Assembly: GCF_000165395.2 (NCBI RefSeq)
Contig: NC_010574.1
Coordinates: 1,665,420-1,729,419 of the forward strand
Direction: 5' to 3'
Length of the DNA stretch: 64,000 nucleotides
Source of the DNA: Babesia bovis T2Bo
Taxonomy: Eukaryota > Apicomplexa > Aconoidasida > Piroplasmida > Babesiidae
Shown piece after piece: positions 32,461 to 46,481 of the stretch. The notes under the pieces were generated by a model. That model searched no databases. It worked only from the letters and a program-made list of their open reading frames with translations, and was not told the DNA's origin. The position numbers and the translations under genes were made by a program. The first letter of the stretch is position 1. Each line of letters starts with the position of its first letter.

Positions 32461-33176
32461 TCGAAACTTCTAAAGAAATAGATGCTATTAGACAGCAATA
32501 TGAGCCATTGTTGAAAAGCTGGATAGAAGATCAAACTGTTGTGGATAGATGTTTAACTGCTCTGGCCAGCATACTGGAAACATATATCCTGTTTTCAGGT
32601 TTGGAAAATGAAAATGTTGACTTATCCAGTGTGTCAGTTGATAGAATATTGGAAAGCTATTCCGCGGTTAACACAGAAAGGCAATCTGAATCTATCTTAT
32701 ATGGCCAAGCAATGGATACGATTTACAGAATCAAAAAAACAAAACCAATTGAAAGGGGCACTGCATCGCCACTCATGGCGAATTTAACAGCCAACCTACC
32801 TGGAGCAATTACATTGTTTTTAAATCACAAGAGTAACTCTGCAACGAAGATATTGTACGAAATGAAGCAAGCATGTGAAAAACATGATAAAAGGACATTA
32901 CCTAAAATGGAAAAATTGTCGTCAATGGCTGCTCTGCACGTTGCTAGGGATAGCGAGTGTAGTGACGCAGATAATAAAATCGCAGAAGCGATCCAACAGA
33001 GCTTCGTCACCGTTGAAAAGGATATCAACACTATTTTGGAACTCATCGCATCAGCAACGCTTGACCCTTATGAAAAGGAAGAGAATATTCAAGCGTATCT
33101 ACAGCAAATCAGTGGTTATAATATCCAGAATGTTAAGCCATTGTGGCGTATTATAAAATATGGACCCACAATTTAA
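32457..33176 (+). CDS. Hypothetical 239-residue helical protein
   Basis: An uninterrupted exon starts at the ATG at 32457, overlapping the TGA of the twin-CX9C gene by ATGA. The protein is nearly all helix, with EIDAIRQQYEPLLKSW at the N-terminus and a basic end (KPLWRIIKYGPTI). No transmembrane segment or conserved motif is seen. An internal start further down (for example at the first MDTIYR) cannot be ruled out. No family recognised. Confidence 0.6.
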   Translation: MIETSKEIDAIRQQYEPLLKSWIEDQTVVDRCLTALASILETYILFSGLENENVDLSSVSVDRILESYSAVNTERQSESILYGQAMDTIYRIKKTKPIERGTASPLMANLTANLPGAITLFLNHKSNSATKILYEMKQACEKHDKRTLPKMEKLSSMAALHVARDSECSDADNKIAEAIQQSFVTVEKDINTILELIASATLDPYEKEENIQAYLQQISGYNIQNVKPLWRIIKYGPTI

Positions 33177-33344
33177 GAGTTGTTAGGAACCGCCACACTG
33201 ATGGGACGACAAAAAGTCTCAATGCCCCAATTTCAGCACCCATTTATAAAGTACACATCGTAGATAATATTGTGTTAAAATTGTTTTAAATTATTTTTAT
33301 ATATTAAAAGTAATTTAACATTGGGTTATCAAAAAGATTCCAAA

Positions 33345-36300
33345 ATGGATATAGACGATACCGCCTCGGAGGTTGATACCGACCTCTACTCGAGGCAAAT
33401 AGGTACATTCGGTATAGAAACCATGGGTAAAATACAAAAGCTAAAGGTTCTGATACTGGGTATGAAAGGAGTGGGAGTAGAAATAGGTATGTATTACACC
33501 ATAGGCCTACACATTGTTCAGCAAAAAATCTTGCCTTGATGGGTGTAGAAGCTATTTGCATCACAGACGACAACATAGTTGAACGTAGAGATCTAGGTGT
33601 GAATTTCTTCATCAGGTCTTCTGATGTAGAAGTTAAGACAGTCAGTGATGCTTGCTTACATCACTTACAAGATCTTAACCGAAACGTTCAGATTACAGTA
33701 CATCATGGGCCAATCGTAGAGGTAAGTACATGATCAGCTAACACTCTGTAACGTTAAAACAGGAGTTAATAACAAGGCACGATGTAGTTGTCTGCTGTGA
33801 TCAACAATATGAAATGTTGATTAATGTCAATAGGGCATGCCGCAACAACAAACTGAACAAAAGAGTAGGATTTATAGTAGCTGATACCTTTGGAATGGTT
33901 GGTGCTGTATTCGTAGATTTCGGTAATGAGTTTGTTTGTGTTGACCCATCAGGAAAGGAAATCAATACCGCAATAGTATCAGGTATATCTAATGTAAGTT
34001 TATTTCTATCGGTTTAAATTTGTTTTTAGGAAGAAGCTGGTCTGGTTTATATTCATACAGAGGGTAGTATGCCATTCCAGTCAGGTGATTTCGTCACATT
34101 TTCAGAAGTAGAAGGTATGGATGAACTAAATAACATGGGTCCAATAGAGATAACCATCAAGGATAAAGAGTCGTTCACTATAGGAGATACTCGTGGGTTT
34201 GGTCAGTACGTGACGGGTGGTATTGTCAAGGAAATTAGGAGATCTAAACAAATTGATTTCATTAGCCTCGAAGATGCCATACAGAATCCATCGAAAAATG
34301 GTTGCATGATAACAATGGATCTCAGTCTTATAGGGCGTGCTGAACAGTTGCATTGGATTAGCATGGCATATCGCATAAGTGGGCAGAGTGCAGACGCAGT
34401 GTTGGCCACAGCAAAGACATTGAATACTAAGGCACAATCATGTGCAGTTGAAAAGATTGATGAAGATGTTCTCAATAGTTTTGTAAAAAATGCTCGTTAT
34501 AGGATATCGCCCATATGTTCCTTTGTAGGTGGTGTTGTAGCCCACGAAGTGGTAAAGTTCACGGGGAAATATCACCCGATTGACCAGTGGCTATATTGTG
34601 ATTTTACATTACCCACTGAAATCACATCTGGAAATAATAGTGATATTGGATACGACTCTAGATACAGTGATCATATTGCAATTTGGGGTAGAGAAATACA
34701 AAGCAAGATACAAAGTGCAAAAATTTTTACGGTAAGTCAATTAGAGCACATGTAATTCATCTGAAGGTTGGATCCGGTGCGCTTGGATGTGAGTTTATGA
34801 AACACTTCGCACTATTGGGTTGTGGCACTCAAAATGGAGGTATAGTTAAGATTACAGATAATGATAGGATTGAGGTTTCTAATATTAGCAGGCAGTTTCT
34901 ATTCAGAAAGGTGAGTGGACTAACCAAATCCATACAAGTAACAGAAACATGTTGGTATGTCAAAATCTAAGGTGGCTGCAATATCGGCAAAAGAAATCAA
35001 TGAACACATGAAGATAGATGCCTTAGAGTTAGCAGTTGGAGCAGACAGTGAAAACATGTTTAATGATAGTTTCTGGGAGGAACTAACAGTTGTTGTGAAC
35101 GCCTTGGATAATATAAAGGCAAGAACATACGTAGATGGACGCTGCGTATGGTATGAAAAGCCCCTTTTGGAGTCTGGAACGCTGGGAACTATGGGAAATG
35201 TTCAAGTTATTATTCCTCACATGACACAATGCTATAGTGAGAGCCAAGACCCCCAGGAGAATTCAATTCCACTGTGTACCCTAAAACACTTCCCTTACCA
35301 AGTTGATCATACAATACAATGGGCTAGGGACCTTTTTGAGGGTATATTCACACAGACTGCACATGACTTGAAAAGAATACAGCAAAACTCGCCTGGTAAG
35401 TTATTGTTTTTTCCATTTATTCTGCGTCAGATGTAGACGATATATCGGACGAAAAGATTTCATTAATCGCGAAGCTATTGAAAATTAATGATACTAACGT
35501 TAAGACGGAACTCTTACAGATCGCCGCAGAGCTTGTTAACAAATATTTTATTAACGATATCAACCAGCTGTTGTACTCATTCCCCAAGGATCATCGTACG
35601 TCGGATGGACATAAATTTTGGAGTCCACCTAAAAGGATGCCGACGCCATTAACATTCAACCCTTCTGAAAAATACGTTTCTATGTTTTTGATAGCTACTG
35701 CTAACATACTCGCCACAGTTATTGTAGGTTTAAATCTATATTGATATATTTGTATATAGGGTAAAAAGGTACTTGTCAATCAAGACGACGTCGCAATGAT
35801 GCCACCCATGCAATTTGAGCCGTTCAAACCTAAGATACTCAAACTATCGCAGGACAAACTAAATGTTGTGGTTGAAACCCCGGCGGAATGCACTATCTCG
35901 AGATCTAAATCAATGCAGGAGATTATGAATTCACGCAATGTGTTCGAATCCGTCGAATTTGAAAAGGATGATGATACCAACTACCATATCGAATTCATTT
36001 GGGCGACGGCAAACTTGAGGTGCCAAAACTACGATATCGACCAGTGCGATCGTATGAAGGCAAAAATGATATCAGGCAAAATTATACCTGCCATTGCCAC
36101 AACCACCTCTATGATAGCGGGACTGGTAATGCTAGAATTCGTAAAGACCATCTGCTATCAAAAACTCAAAATCGAACACTTCAGAAACTCATTCTGCTGT
36201 TTGGCAACTCCACTGTGGCTGCAATCGGAACCTATGCCACCAACAACCACTTCGGATAAGGAATATGACCCCGTTGTTGGTGGAGCAATACGTGCACTTC

Positions 36301-36655
36301 CACCAAATTTCACCGTTTGGGACAAAGTGAAAATCAATATTCCAAATGGTACAGTGGGAGACGTTATAGAAGCCATACGAGTGAAATTTAATGTGGAAGC
36401 AATCATTCTTTCAGCTGGGAATACTTGCATATACAACTCTTTCATGCCTGCACATCAAAGAGAACGGCGTTCACAACCAATTGCCCAAGTAAGTTTTACA
36501 CATCGGTATATAATGGTTCTTAGCTGCTAGAGAAACTAACTAAAGCTCCATTGTTACCGTCATGCTCATACCTAGTTATTGAGGCTAGTTGCACTGATGA
36601 TGACGACGTAGATGTCGTCATCCCAACCATTCAGTTTGGGTTTAGAGCCACATAA
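33345..36655 (+). CDS. UBA1: Ubiquitin-activating enzyme E1 (UBA1)
   Basis: About nine exons with short introns rebuild a full E1. The N-terminal inactive adenylation half has [20 protein letters not shown], the join being across a 35-nt intron; the active half has [19 protein letters not shown] and [19 protein letters not shown]. The catalytic Cys lies in [10 protein letters not shown] at codon 35275-35277, followed by [12 protein letters not shown]. The C-terminus carries a ubiquitin-fold domain that recruits E2s, ending IQFGFRAT after a 36-nt intron. UBA1 charges ubiquitin for the proteasome system, in which RPN11 of this window acts at the end. VAC14 begins 29 nt downstream. Confidence 0.95.
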
Positions 36656-36684
36656 CTAAATATCAATATTCTACATTATGTCTT

Positions 36685-39042
36685 ATGTATAATATGGTCG
36701 ACTACAATGTGGCTATGAGCCACGAATTCCTACCGAAGCATACACATGAGTACCTTGTTGATGGTAATCCAGAATTCCGCAAAAGAGGACGAAATGCCAT
36801 ATCTCAGGCCGTAAGTAACTTCTTAAATGATGTTGAACAAACTGATAATACAAATGAACGTTGTGATGAGGCGGTACAACGCTTCGTTGATGTTATTGTA
36901 ACGCACTTCATGGATAACGCTATTTCGGAATATCGAATTGGAGGGATGATAGGGTTAGCATCTGCTGCTATAGCTCTGGATGTGAGTAACTAAGTGTCGC
37001 TTATCATATAGGAACAGGCTCACCTCAATCGCCACGGAGATACATTTATCAAACTTGTCCTTCCATACTTCACTGACCAAGATTCAACGGTACGGTATTA
37101 CGCGTGCGAGGTAAATATAGTTACATAGATATTTAAAGCTGTGCAGTCTCTGTACAATATAATTAAGAAGGCCAAACAGGCATCCATGCGTTGCTTCAAT
37201 GATATCTTCGACGGGGTTTGCAAGGTACTTTTAAAATTAATGAATCTATTCTATGGCAGCTCTGTTGTGACGAAGACGAAGATGTGAGACAATCATCGCA
37301 ATTTATAAACCGATTATTAAAGGAAATAATAGTCGAAGAAGGCAATCACGCCGTCAATCAAGTTGTTGATCTCATCGCCAGCCGGTTATATGTAACAAAT
37401 TCTCATGTAAGATTACTATTGGTACTGTATTAATTAAAATAATAATTCTAATGCAGGTTTCATGGATTAATACAATCAATTCTTTGCCAGGTTTGTAACC
37501 AATGAACGCTTTTATCATCAGTAGAAATAAACATATTGAAGCATATTCCAAAGGTTTATGTCGGATTATTCAATTTTCTGATCGACAATAACAGGTAATT
37601 CAGTGGTAATATACATTATCAATTTGCAAGAGATGTGAGAAATGCAGCTGAGCACTGCTTAAAGGAGTTTTTGGCGCTTTTCAAAAATGCGCTTGCAGCA
37701 AAGAGCGAAATCATCAGTGATGAAATGTTGAATGTCATCTTAATCAACATGAACCGTGATGAGTATGTAATTAAAAAAACTAACATACGTTGGGTTAAAG
37801 AAATGGCATCATTGCAACCAAATGTTATTCATTTTGATGCTTTTCAACTATTACTCAAGTCAGTCATCATCTCTATTGCCAACCACCATGGAGATGTTAG
37901 CGAATGTGCGCAAGAAGCGAATAAATACTTGTTTCGAATGGCCAAAGAGCAGCGCAGTGTTGCTAATGTTGAAAAAGTAGCACATGAACTAGTATCAATA
38001 CTGAGTAACTATCGCAATCAAGTGGTTGTATTGACAGTGTTGCAATGGATTGCTTTGCTATTGGAATTAAAGCCACTGATAATGAACGATATTGCATCGA
38101 CCGTTAGTATGACCATAGTCTCCTGCTTCAAACACAGCGACTCGGAGATTATTATGGAAACCATCATCAGAGCCATTATACTAGTGATTGGACTTGGAGA
38201 TGAACATTTTGATCTAGTATCACAGCAACTCTTGGAGCTTTTCAAAAGGGATGAAATACTACTGGTATGTATTTATTAATATGATCCATATTACCCGCAG
38301 GAAGATCGCGGAAGTAGAATCATTATTAATGTTGGTACGAAAGTAGGCTTTGAGAAGTTCTATGGTGTTACATCGAAGTGTCTTGAACGAGAAACTGTTA
38401 GTAAAGTAATATTCATCTACAATCGCCATACAGGATACTAACTTCCTCCAACGAATGGTGCACTCACTCAATTGGACTCTATTAACAGCTGAGGTTAGAT
38501 CGCAATTATTGTGAAATGTAATACATCAGGAAACCAGGGAAATGAGAATGTACCTACTTACTGAACGTGGAGAAGATTTGGGCATTCAACTTCAAACGTG
38601 CTGGTATTTTGTATTTATGGTTAATATAACATTCCAGGGAACATAATTTGGCAGCAGCACTGTCATTAGCTTTGTGGCGTGAAAAATATGACCTAGCGTC
38701 CAACATAATTCTAAGAATGTAAGTGATATCTAAAATATACAATGTGTGTTTTAGATCTAAAATGCATTTCCATGTCGAATTCTGGCTATGGATGGATATG
38801 GTCGTACAACTGTTAGATTCTGAAGTGTTCATGAAGATGAGGTTGCACCTTTTGCAACCCCTTCAGCATCCTCGGCTTCTAGAAGCATTGCTAGGTATAG
38901 AAGATAATATCTGTGTCAGACAATCTCAGGTTTATCAATGATACTCCCACAGGGAGAAACAAATAAACAACTTATGCAAAGGCTCACTATATCCCAAGCT
39001 ACACAAATCAGAGAACAGCTAATGTTGTTGATCCCAAGGTAA
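36685..39042 (+). CDS. VAC14: VAC14-like scaffold of the PIKfyve/Fab1 complex
   Basis: Many small exons with short introns continue one HEAT-repeat protein. Recognisable blocks are NAISQAVSNFLND, RIGGMIGLASAAIALD joined to EQAHLNRHGDTFIKLVLPYF, CFNDIFDGVCK and LCCDEDEDVRQSSQFINRL, IPKVYVGLLNFLIDNN, and near the end LLQPLQHPRLLEALLGI and RLTISQATQIREQL. This order, with N-IV-N-CFNDIFDG and the late LLQP block, is VAC14. VAC14 holds Fab1/PIKfyve and FIG4 to regulate PI(3,5)P2, needed for endolysosomal or apicoplast membranes. Some exon borders (for example near 38.4-38.6 kb) are estimates. It ends 5 bp from the convergent gene stop. Confidence 0.8.
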
Positions 39043-39047
39043 TCATC

Positions 39048-40019
39048 TTAACGACCATTTCGCCGTTCACAGTCAAAGAATGTGTCGATACATTTACTCA
39101 AATTTTGCCAAGATAGACCGAAGCACTCATAAAGTTCAGATGCGGCTAAAAACCAGGGAGGTACACCGCAAGGACCGAATTGGTGAACAATACTGTATCC
39201 ATAATAACATGATGAACTTAGTCGTCTGATTATACTGTCAATAGCTAAAAGGAAGTCTGTGGGCTGTTCCAGATAATGCCTGCCTGAATATGATAATGCA
39301 CTCAGCATTGGGTTTATCCACTTTATGTAGAAAGAAGAAAATATGTGTCGTAGTATGTGCCACAACCTAGGTTGAACAGATATCAATAGATCAGGAAGTG
39401 GTATCCCATTTTCCTCCAGCATGTGTAGCTCTTTCTGAAGTCCAATTTGCAAAATGTATTCATCCGATGGAACAGCATACCTAGAATCTGTATCATAACA
39501 ATCAGTATTAACGACGTCTCCATCACATTTATATGGCAATTTAGGCCCTAAATTAACGTTTATAATCCTATAGTGCGAATGAGCACGATCCAAAAAGGTT
39601 AAACGAATACCATTACAGTGTGAGTGATGCGATGGATTAAATTGCGATATCACTGTATCTGACCCTTTATATTCCAAGTAAAAACTATTGTGCAAATCAC
39701 CATGAGAATCCGTTTCGGGTCCATTGGTAAAATCGACATTCTTCATATCAGTTAATGATGAACGTTCAAAATCGTATGACACTCTGATCTGTCTCATACG
39801 GCATCCTGCATACTTTAAACAAAAATGACGTCGCATGATCCCTCGCCAGTCGAATATTGTAAAAAAGTGAACATCACGGCCCATTAAACTAAATGCATTG
39901 TCCAGAATGCTGTCTTCCAGAAGTTTCATCGGAGTAAAACGCACGTATGCGTCATTAAAAACAGCTACGACATGAGACAAAACCTGCCTGCCACTAGAAG
40001 AATCCAGCAAAGGATCCAT
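39048..40019 (-). CDS. Unknown conserved-looking protein
   Basis: A 323-codon single exon from the ATG at 40019; the frame is open further to a TTG at 40073. The middle has aromatic-rich segments (IFDWRGIMRRHFCLKYAGCRM) and an unusual His cluster (PSHHSHCNG). The C-terminal third is helical (LWHILRHIFSSFYIKWINPML). There is no signal peptide and no clear membrane segment in the ATG-started protein. No family is recognised. Its stop lies 5 bp from the VAC14 stop, in convergent orientation. Confidence 0.65.
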   Translation of the reverse strand: MDPLLDSSSGRQVLSHVVAVFNDAYVRFTPMKLLEDSILDNAFSLMGRDVHFFTIFDWRGIMRRHFCLKYAGCRMRQIRVSYDFERSSLTDMKNVDFTNGPETDSHGDLHNSFYLEYKGSDTVISQFNPSHHSHCNGIRLTFLDRAHSHYRIINVNLGPKLPYKCDGDVVNTDCYDTDSRYAVPSDEYILQIGLQKELHMLEENGIPLPDLLISVQPRLWHILRHIFSSFYIKWINPMLSALSYSGRHYLEQPTDFLLAIDSIIRRLSSSCYYGYSIVHQFGPCGVPPWFLAASELYECFGLSWQNLSKCIDTFFDCERRNGR

Positions 40020-41984
40020 AACTATAATGCATATCACAAAATATGTAAACCATAGTGCGGAATCAGTAAACAATTACACATTGGACTCTAAATAGGTGTT
40101 AATCGTGCCATCTAATTACACATTAACGCTATAGCATTAGGTTTGGCTGTAAAGATTTATCTCCCAATGTAAACTGTAGGTCTTGTATCGCCAATCGGTA
40201 GGGACCACGTAGTGAAGGGTTTATGGCAAATGGTCACCATATGGACAATCAATGCATCAAATGAACTCTAGTAATGTTAATGATGATTTTAACGTCGTAA
40301 AATGGTTATGTGTAACTGTCTATCCAAATATATTCTAGTTCTTGGTGATAGGCAATATCCCAATTGAGGCTACAGTATATAAAGCTCACTTAGTACCATT
40401 TACTTATGAAATCTAGCATCAATCTTCTTTAATGCAGTGTAATCATGTTAAACAACATTTGAAATGTTTATTAAATAGGATGTGTCACATTTTACACATT
40501 ACATAAGCATTTCCTTGAGATGTATTCAGTAATCTGTATTAAAAATCGAAAGTTGTCATCCTCATATGATATAAATGGTGAAGTATATTTTTACTGCAAT
40601 GACTACTATTTTAGCAAACAAATTTTAATATTCTTAAAGGGGGAATAAGTCGGCCTGAGAGAATGCTTTTTTAACATCTAATTTGTTAATGCAGTGAAGT
40701 TTTTATTGCATATAAATGTATCACATCTTCGGTCGATAACTCAAATGCCGACTCTGTTTGACTAACATAGCTCTCTTCTATCATTTATCCGGAAGGGTAA
40801 TGTCTGTCTTTCTCAATCCACCGTGATGATATGATTATCACGGGTTTGATCTGTTTTTGTAAATGTCATTTGGCGTCTACTAAATGTTAAGAGGAATTGT
40901 TTTTTCACATAAATGGTCTGGGTTCGATGGAGAAATATTGTAATGCTACCGAACCATTAATTTGATGGTTGTAAAAAATTGGCATTCATAACATGTTACT
41001 ATTGCAAAGCTTTGTCAATTCTAATGATAATATTATCTTCTCGTTTACTTGTGCTGCATTGATATAGAGTGGAAATATCAGTGATTAAGGGAATTCAATT
41101 GTACGTACCTGTCGATAATAGGCCAATATGACATCCTTCTATAAGCAGTAATGTATGTTAACAATATGCTGATAAATGTTTAATACGTTATGCATCATTC
41201 TCAATATCTGTCTTTAAATAATGGACTGCAAGACACTGTTTATTTATCCACCTCATTGATAAATAAGAGACAATAAGTTGACTGGCGTCTATAACTACCC
41301 ACCAAACCAGACTGTCAAACCATTTGTTTGATTCATATATTCTGATATTAGAAGTGCAACGACTATTAAAGGTACGTAAAATCGGAAGTGCAAGTGTACA
41401 TAGTATTTAAGTAAATAAATTCATCACATACAAGTGCCTATCGAAAGTTAACCGAACATAATAAACAACCAATGAAGAGAACGTTTGCAACAAAAATAGT
41501 GTAGTAACGGTGTTATTCCATAAATATAAGAATAATGGTACGATAGTAAGAAGAAGTTAAAAACCTGAAGGATACACAAATACATTGTGATACAGACTTT
41601 ATCATATTATGCAACTATAAATAAAACGCTATTCATATATTTAAATCGGCATTATCATCGAATTAAGATTCCGTTCGCGCAAACCTAAACAGGAAAGAGT
41701 ATATATAAATGTTAGCATAAGAATGAGCTATCTAGATGAAATAATGAAAGTAATTATACATAAGATCTAGTATTTTAAAAAATCTTATTCAGGTGTTCAA
41801 CTTAACAATATCTATTGATTTGTTTCATACGGTTCTTGTCCAACATCAAAAGGTACAGTACATTTATGATGCGTATAATGATAGTATTCTACAGTACAAT
41901 AGCATTTAATTCACTGTGACTAATTTCCTGTGCAATGGTGGTTTAATGTGTAACGTCATTCTTCGAATATCGTAATGTAATTTA
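40020..41984. other. Two-kb gene-free AT-rich region
   Basis: No ORF longer than a few dozen codons with plausible composition is seen in nearly 2 kb, the longest such gap in the core. Visible base composition is clearly more AT-rich than flanking genes, with runs such as TATTTTAAAAAATC near 41770. It lies upstream of a leftward unknown gene and a rightward TatD gene, so promoters are included. No tRNA, rRNA or repeat array was recognised. A long regulatory region, replication origin or noncoding RNA are possible. Confidence 0.45.
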
Positions 41985-43390
41985 ATGGGTGGCTATATAA
42001 AATATGGCATTATGAACACTAGGTTATTTCTGCCTTCCTTTCTCACACATCTGATTTCTGTATCACACAAAAGGATTAAAGGTGTAGGAATAACGCGCAA
42101 TCGCTCATTTACAACAATGGAAGATCTGGACAGGGGCAATCATGATTGTGCATTCATAGACATAGGTGCAAACCTTGTTGACAAAATGTACAAAGGAGTT
42201 TATAACGGGAAAATAAGACATGTACCGGATCTGGCAGGGTATTTTTTTGTTGAAAGTGTTCAGTGTAAATCCAGGGTAATAGAAAGAGCTAGGAAATCGG
42301 GAGTTGTAAAAATGATTCTGACAGCTGGAACTCTCGGTGATGTCTACGAGTCACTAGAAATATGTAGAGAATATGGTAAAATGTTCTTATTAGTTTCCAC
42401 ATGGCGCAGATCACACTGGTGCCTCATTATTCACAACCGCTGGTGTCCATCCTACCATGTGTAATGAATTTATCAAGAACAAGTTTCATATGACAGCACA
42501 AGAATACATTGATGCTCTGGATGATGTCATCACGCAAAATAGAGATCGTATCATTTGCATAGGCGAATTAGGACTTGATTACGATCGCTTGAATTGGTGT
42601 GAAAAGGAAACGCAAAAAAAGTATGTTTATAAATAAACAAAAATAACGCCACCAGGTACTTTGAGATGCAACTGAATCTGGCTGAGAAACATAGTCTCCC
42701 TCTTTTTTTACATATGAGGAATGCCACAGAAGATACGATCGGTAGGTACTCAAGTGCCCTAGCTATTGATAGTATCACGCTTTTGCTTCCGTAAAAGCCG
42801 TTATACCAATATTCATGTATCATACAATATATATTGTTTCACTAGATATATTAATGCGGAATAAGGATAAGTGGATCAAGGGTGGAGCAGTATGTCACAG
42901 CTTTACTAGCGATGCTGAATCATTGCAAAAGCTCATTGACCTGGGAATGTACATAGGAATAAATGGTTGCTCCCTGAAAACAGCAGCAAACTTAGAAGTG
43001 TTAAGACAAATTCCTCTCGACAGAATTATGTTTGAAACTGGTAGGTTGTCCATTAACACAACTAACGTACGTAGATTGTCCATGGTGTGGAATAAAGGCA
43101 ACGCATGCCAGCATCAAATATGTTAAGACAATGTTCCCCGTTGTAAAAAAGGCAGAGAAGATGACAGGAGATACAATATTTAACCAAAGAAACGAGCCTT
43201 GTTATATAATGTAAGTCAGGCAGAAGAATAGACATTACTCTATAGACAAGTGGCCGAAGTAGTACACCAGATTGTTGCACCAGAGCTAGATTTCAAAGAA
43301 TTTTGCAACAAGTAAGTTAACTTGATGCTAATTTAACGAGTACACAGAATCTATGAGAACACAGTGGCACTTTTCAAGGTGATGGCCTAG
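41985..43390 (+). CDS. TatD-family metal-dependent nuclease
   Basis: At least five exons with introns of about 34-36 nt give a TatD DNase. Blocks are [19 protein letters not shown], the split [53 protein letters not shown] and, over a junction, MFETG/DAPWC-type metal-binding sequence near 43030-43085. The last exon ([13 protein letters not shown]) is reached through a GTAAGT donor at about 43312. TatD nucleases cut DNA 3'-5' and act in repair or apoptosis-like DNA degradation. The 45 residues before the domain are basic and hydrophobic ([19 protein letters not shown]), which suggests import into an organelle. Confidence 0.82.
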
Positions 43391-43693
43391 AAAGCCATAA
43401 CACATAGCCTAACACTGACAAATACTTTACACATCAATGAACCATTTGTGTAGATGTATATTAATCTATTTCGGTTTCCAAAAGTATAAAGGTATTCATA
43501 AATGCATGTCTAATGGGTTATTGACGTGAATGTGTAGTGGCTATCGTGTGCCTCGATGATTAATGGTATGCTACACGAGATCATAATCAACACATCGGTT
43601 TCAAAATACACATCATTCTTTATATAACTTCATACCACATACTTTGTATACCAAATAGCTTCAATGTGTATTGGATTCTAATAGAACACTATT
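43391..43693. promoter_or_regulatory. Intergenic region upstream of kinesin
   Basis: A 303-bp same-strand spacer between the TatD and kinesin genes. AT-rich, with no coding frame or known motif. Confidence 0.3.
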
Positions 43694-45641
<1,948 letters not shown>

Positions 45642-46481
45642 GTTTTCTTGTGGAGTTGGGCTGATATTGTAATAGAAATCATGCGGTACCATCTGTCAAA
45701 TTATTTATGATTATTATTCTATCAAATTGCATTTGTTGTATCCAACAAAGAGATATAAACCAATGCTACAGTGGTTGTGTTATTTATCTTCACTTCGCAA
45801 AATCGTTGTGATATTTCTGCGTATCCATCATCCATGAACATTTCAACTTCACAATGACAATACATGCACTTTTAGTTCGGTTACAGCCTTTGTAGACTTA
45901 CTGGCACATCTCTGTCTATGCAATTACCTCACAGCTCGTTCGGCATCCATAGTATTCAATTTTCTCATTTGGCAGTATCCTCCTCAGTGATAACGAACAT
46001 ATGAGTCATATATTTGCTCATGTTAATTGCCACAACCGAAATGCCATGGTCACACCAATCTAACATTATTATCGGTTCTCATCATTAATACTAATTAATT
46101 TATTCTTTCAGCTCTCCGTCTGACATATATTTCCATCAGCCACTCATTCAAACACTATTTTCTATACAAAATAACAACACTGTTTTTAATTCTGATTAGT
46201 ACATATAGCATCCAAACATTTGTACGTGTTCTGGCAAAAGGGGATAGATCAGAATCACTAACAAGGAAATCCAATCCCTAATAAATGATAATAAAAGGTG
46301 TATGATTACAAAGCGATACTGAATAGATTATTTGTACATAAACGTAGTTTCGAAATGTATAATACGATTATGTAACACGCCTATACGACATGAGCCATAC
46401 AATGCTTATTGCGCCAATTTAAAGCATAAATACATATCCAGTCATTCAAATTCCAGGACTCTGTCCTGACAGTATATCCAA
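45642..46481. other. 840-bp spacer between core and subtelomere
   Basis: Between the kinesin gene and the first subtelomeric mtm-like gene, in convergent orientation, there is no gene-like frame. This is where the gene content changes from conserved to lineage-specific. AT-rich without a tandem repeat visible by eye. Confidence 0.4.

Noticed and set aside
40020..41984. Calling the AT-rich gap a centromere
   Set aside because: No repeat or specific signature was visible; the composition alone is insufficient.
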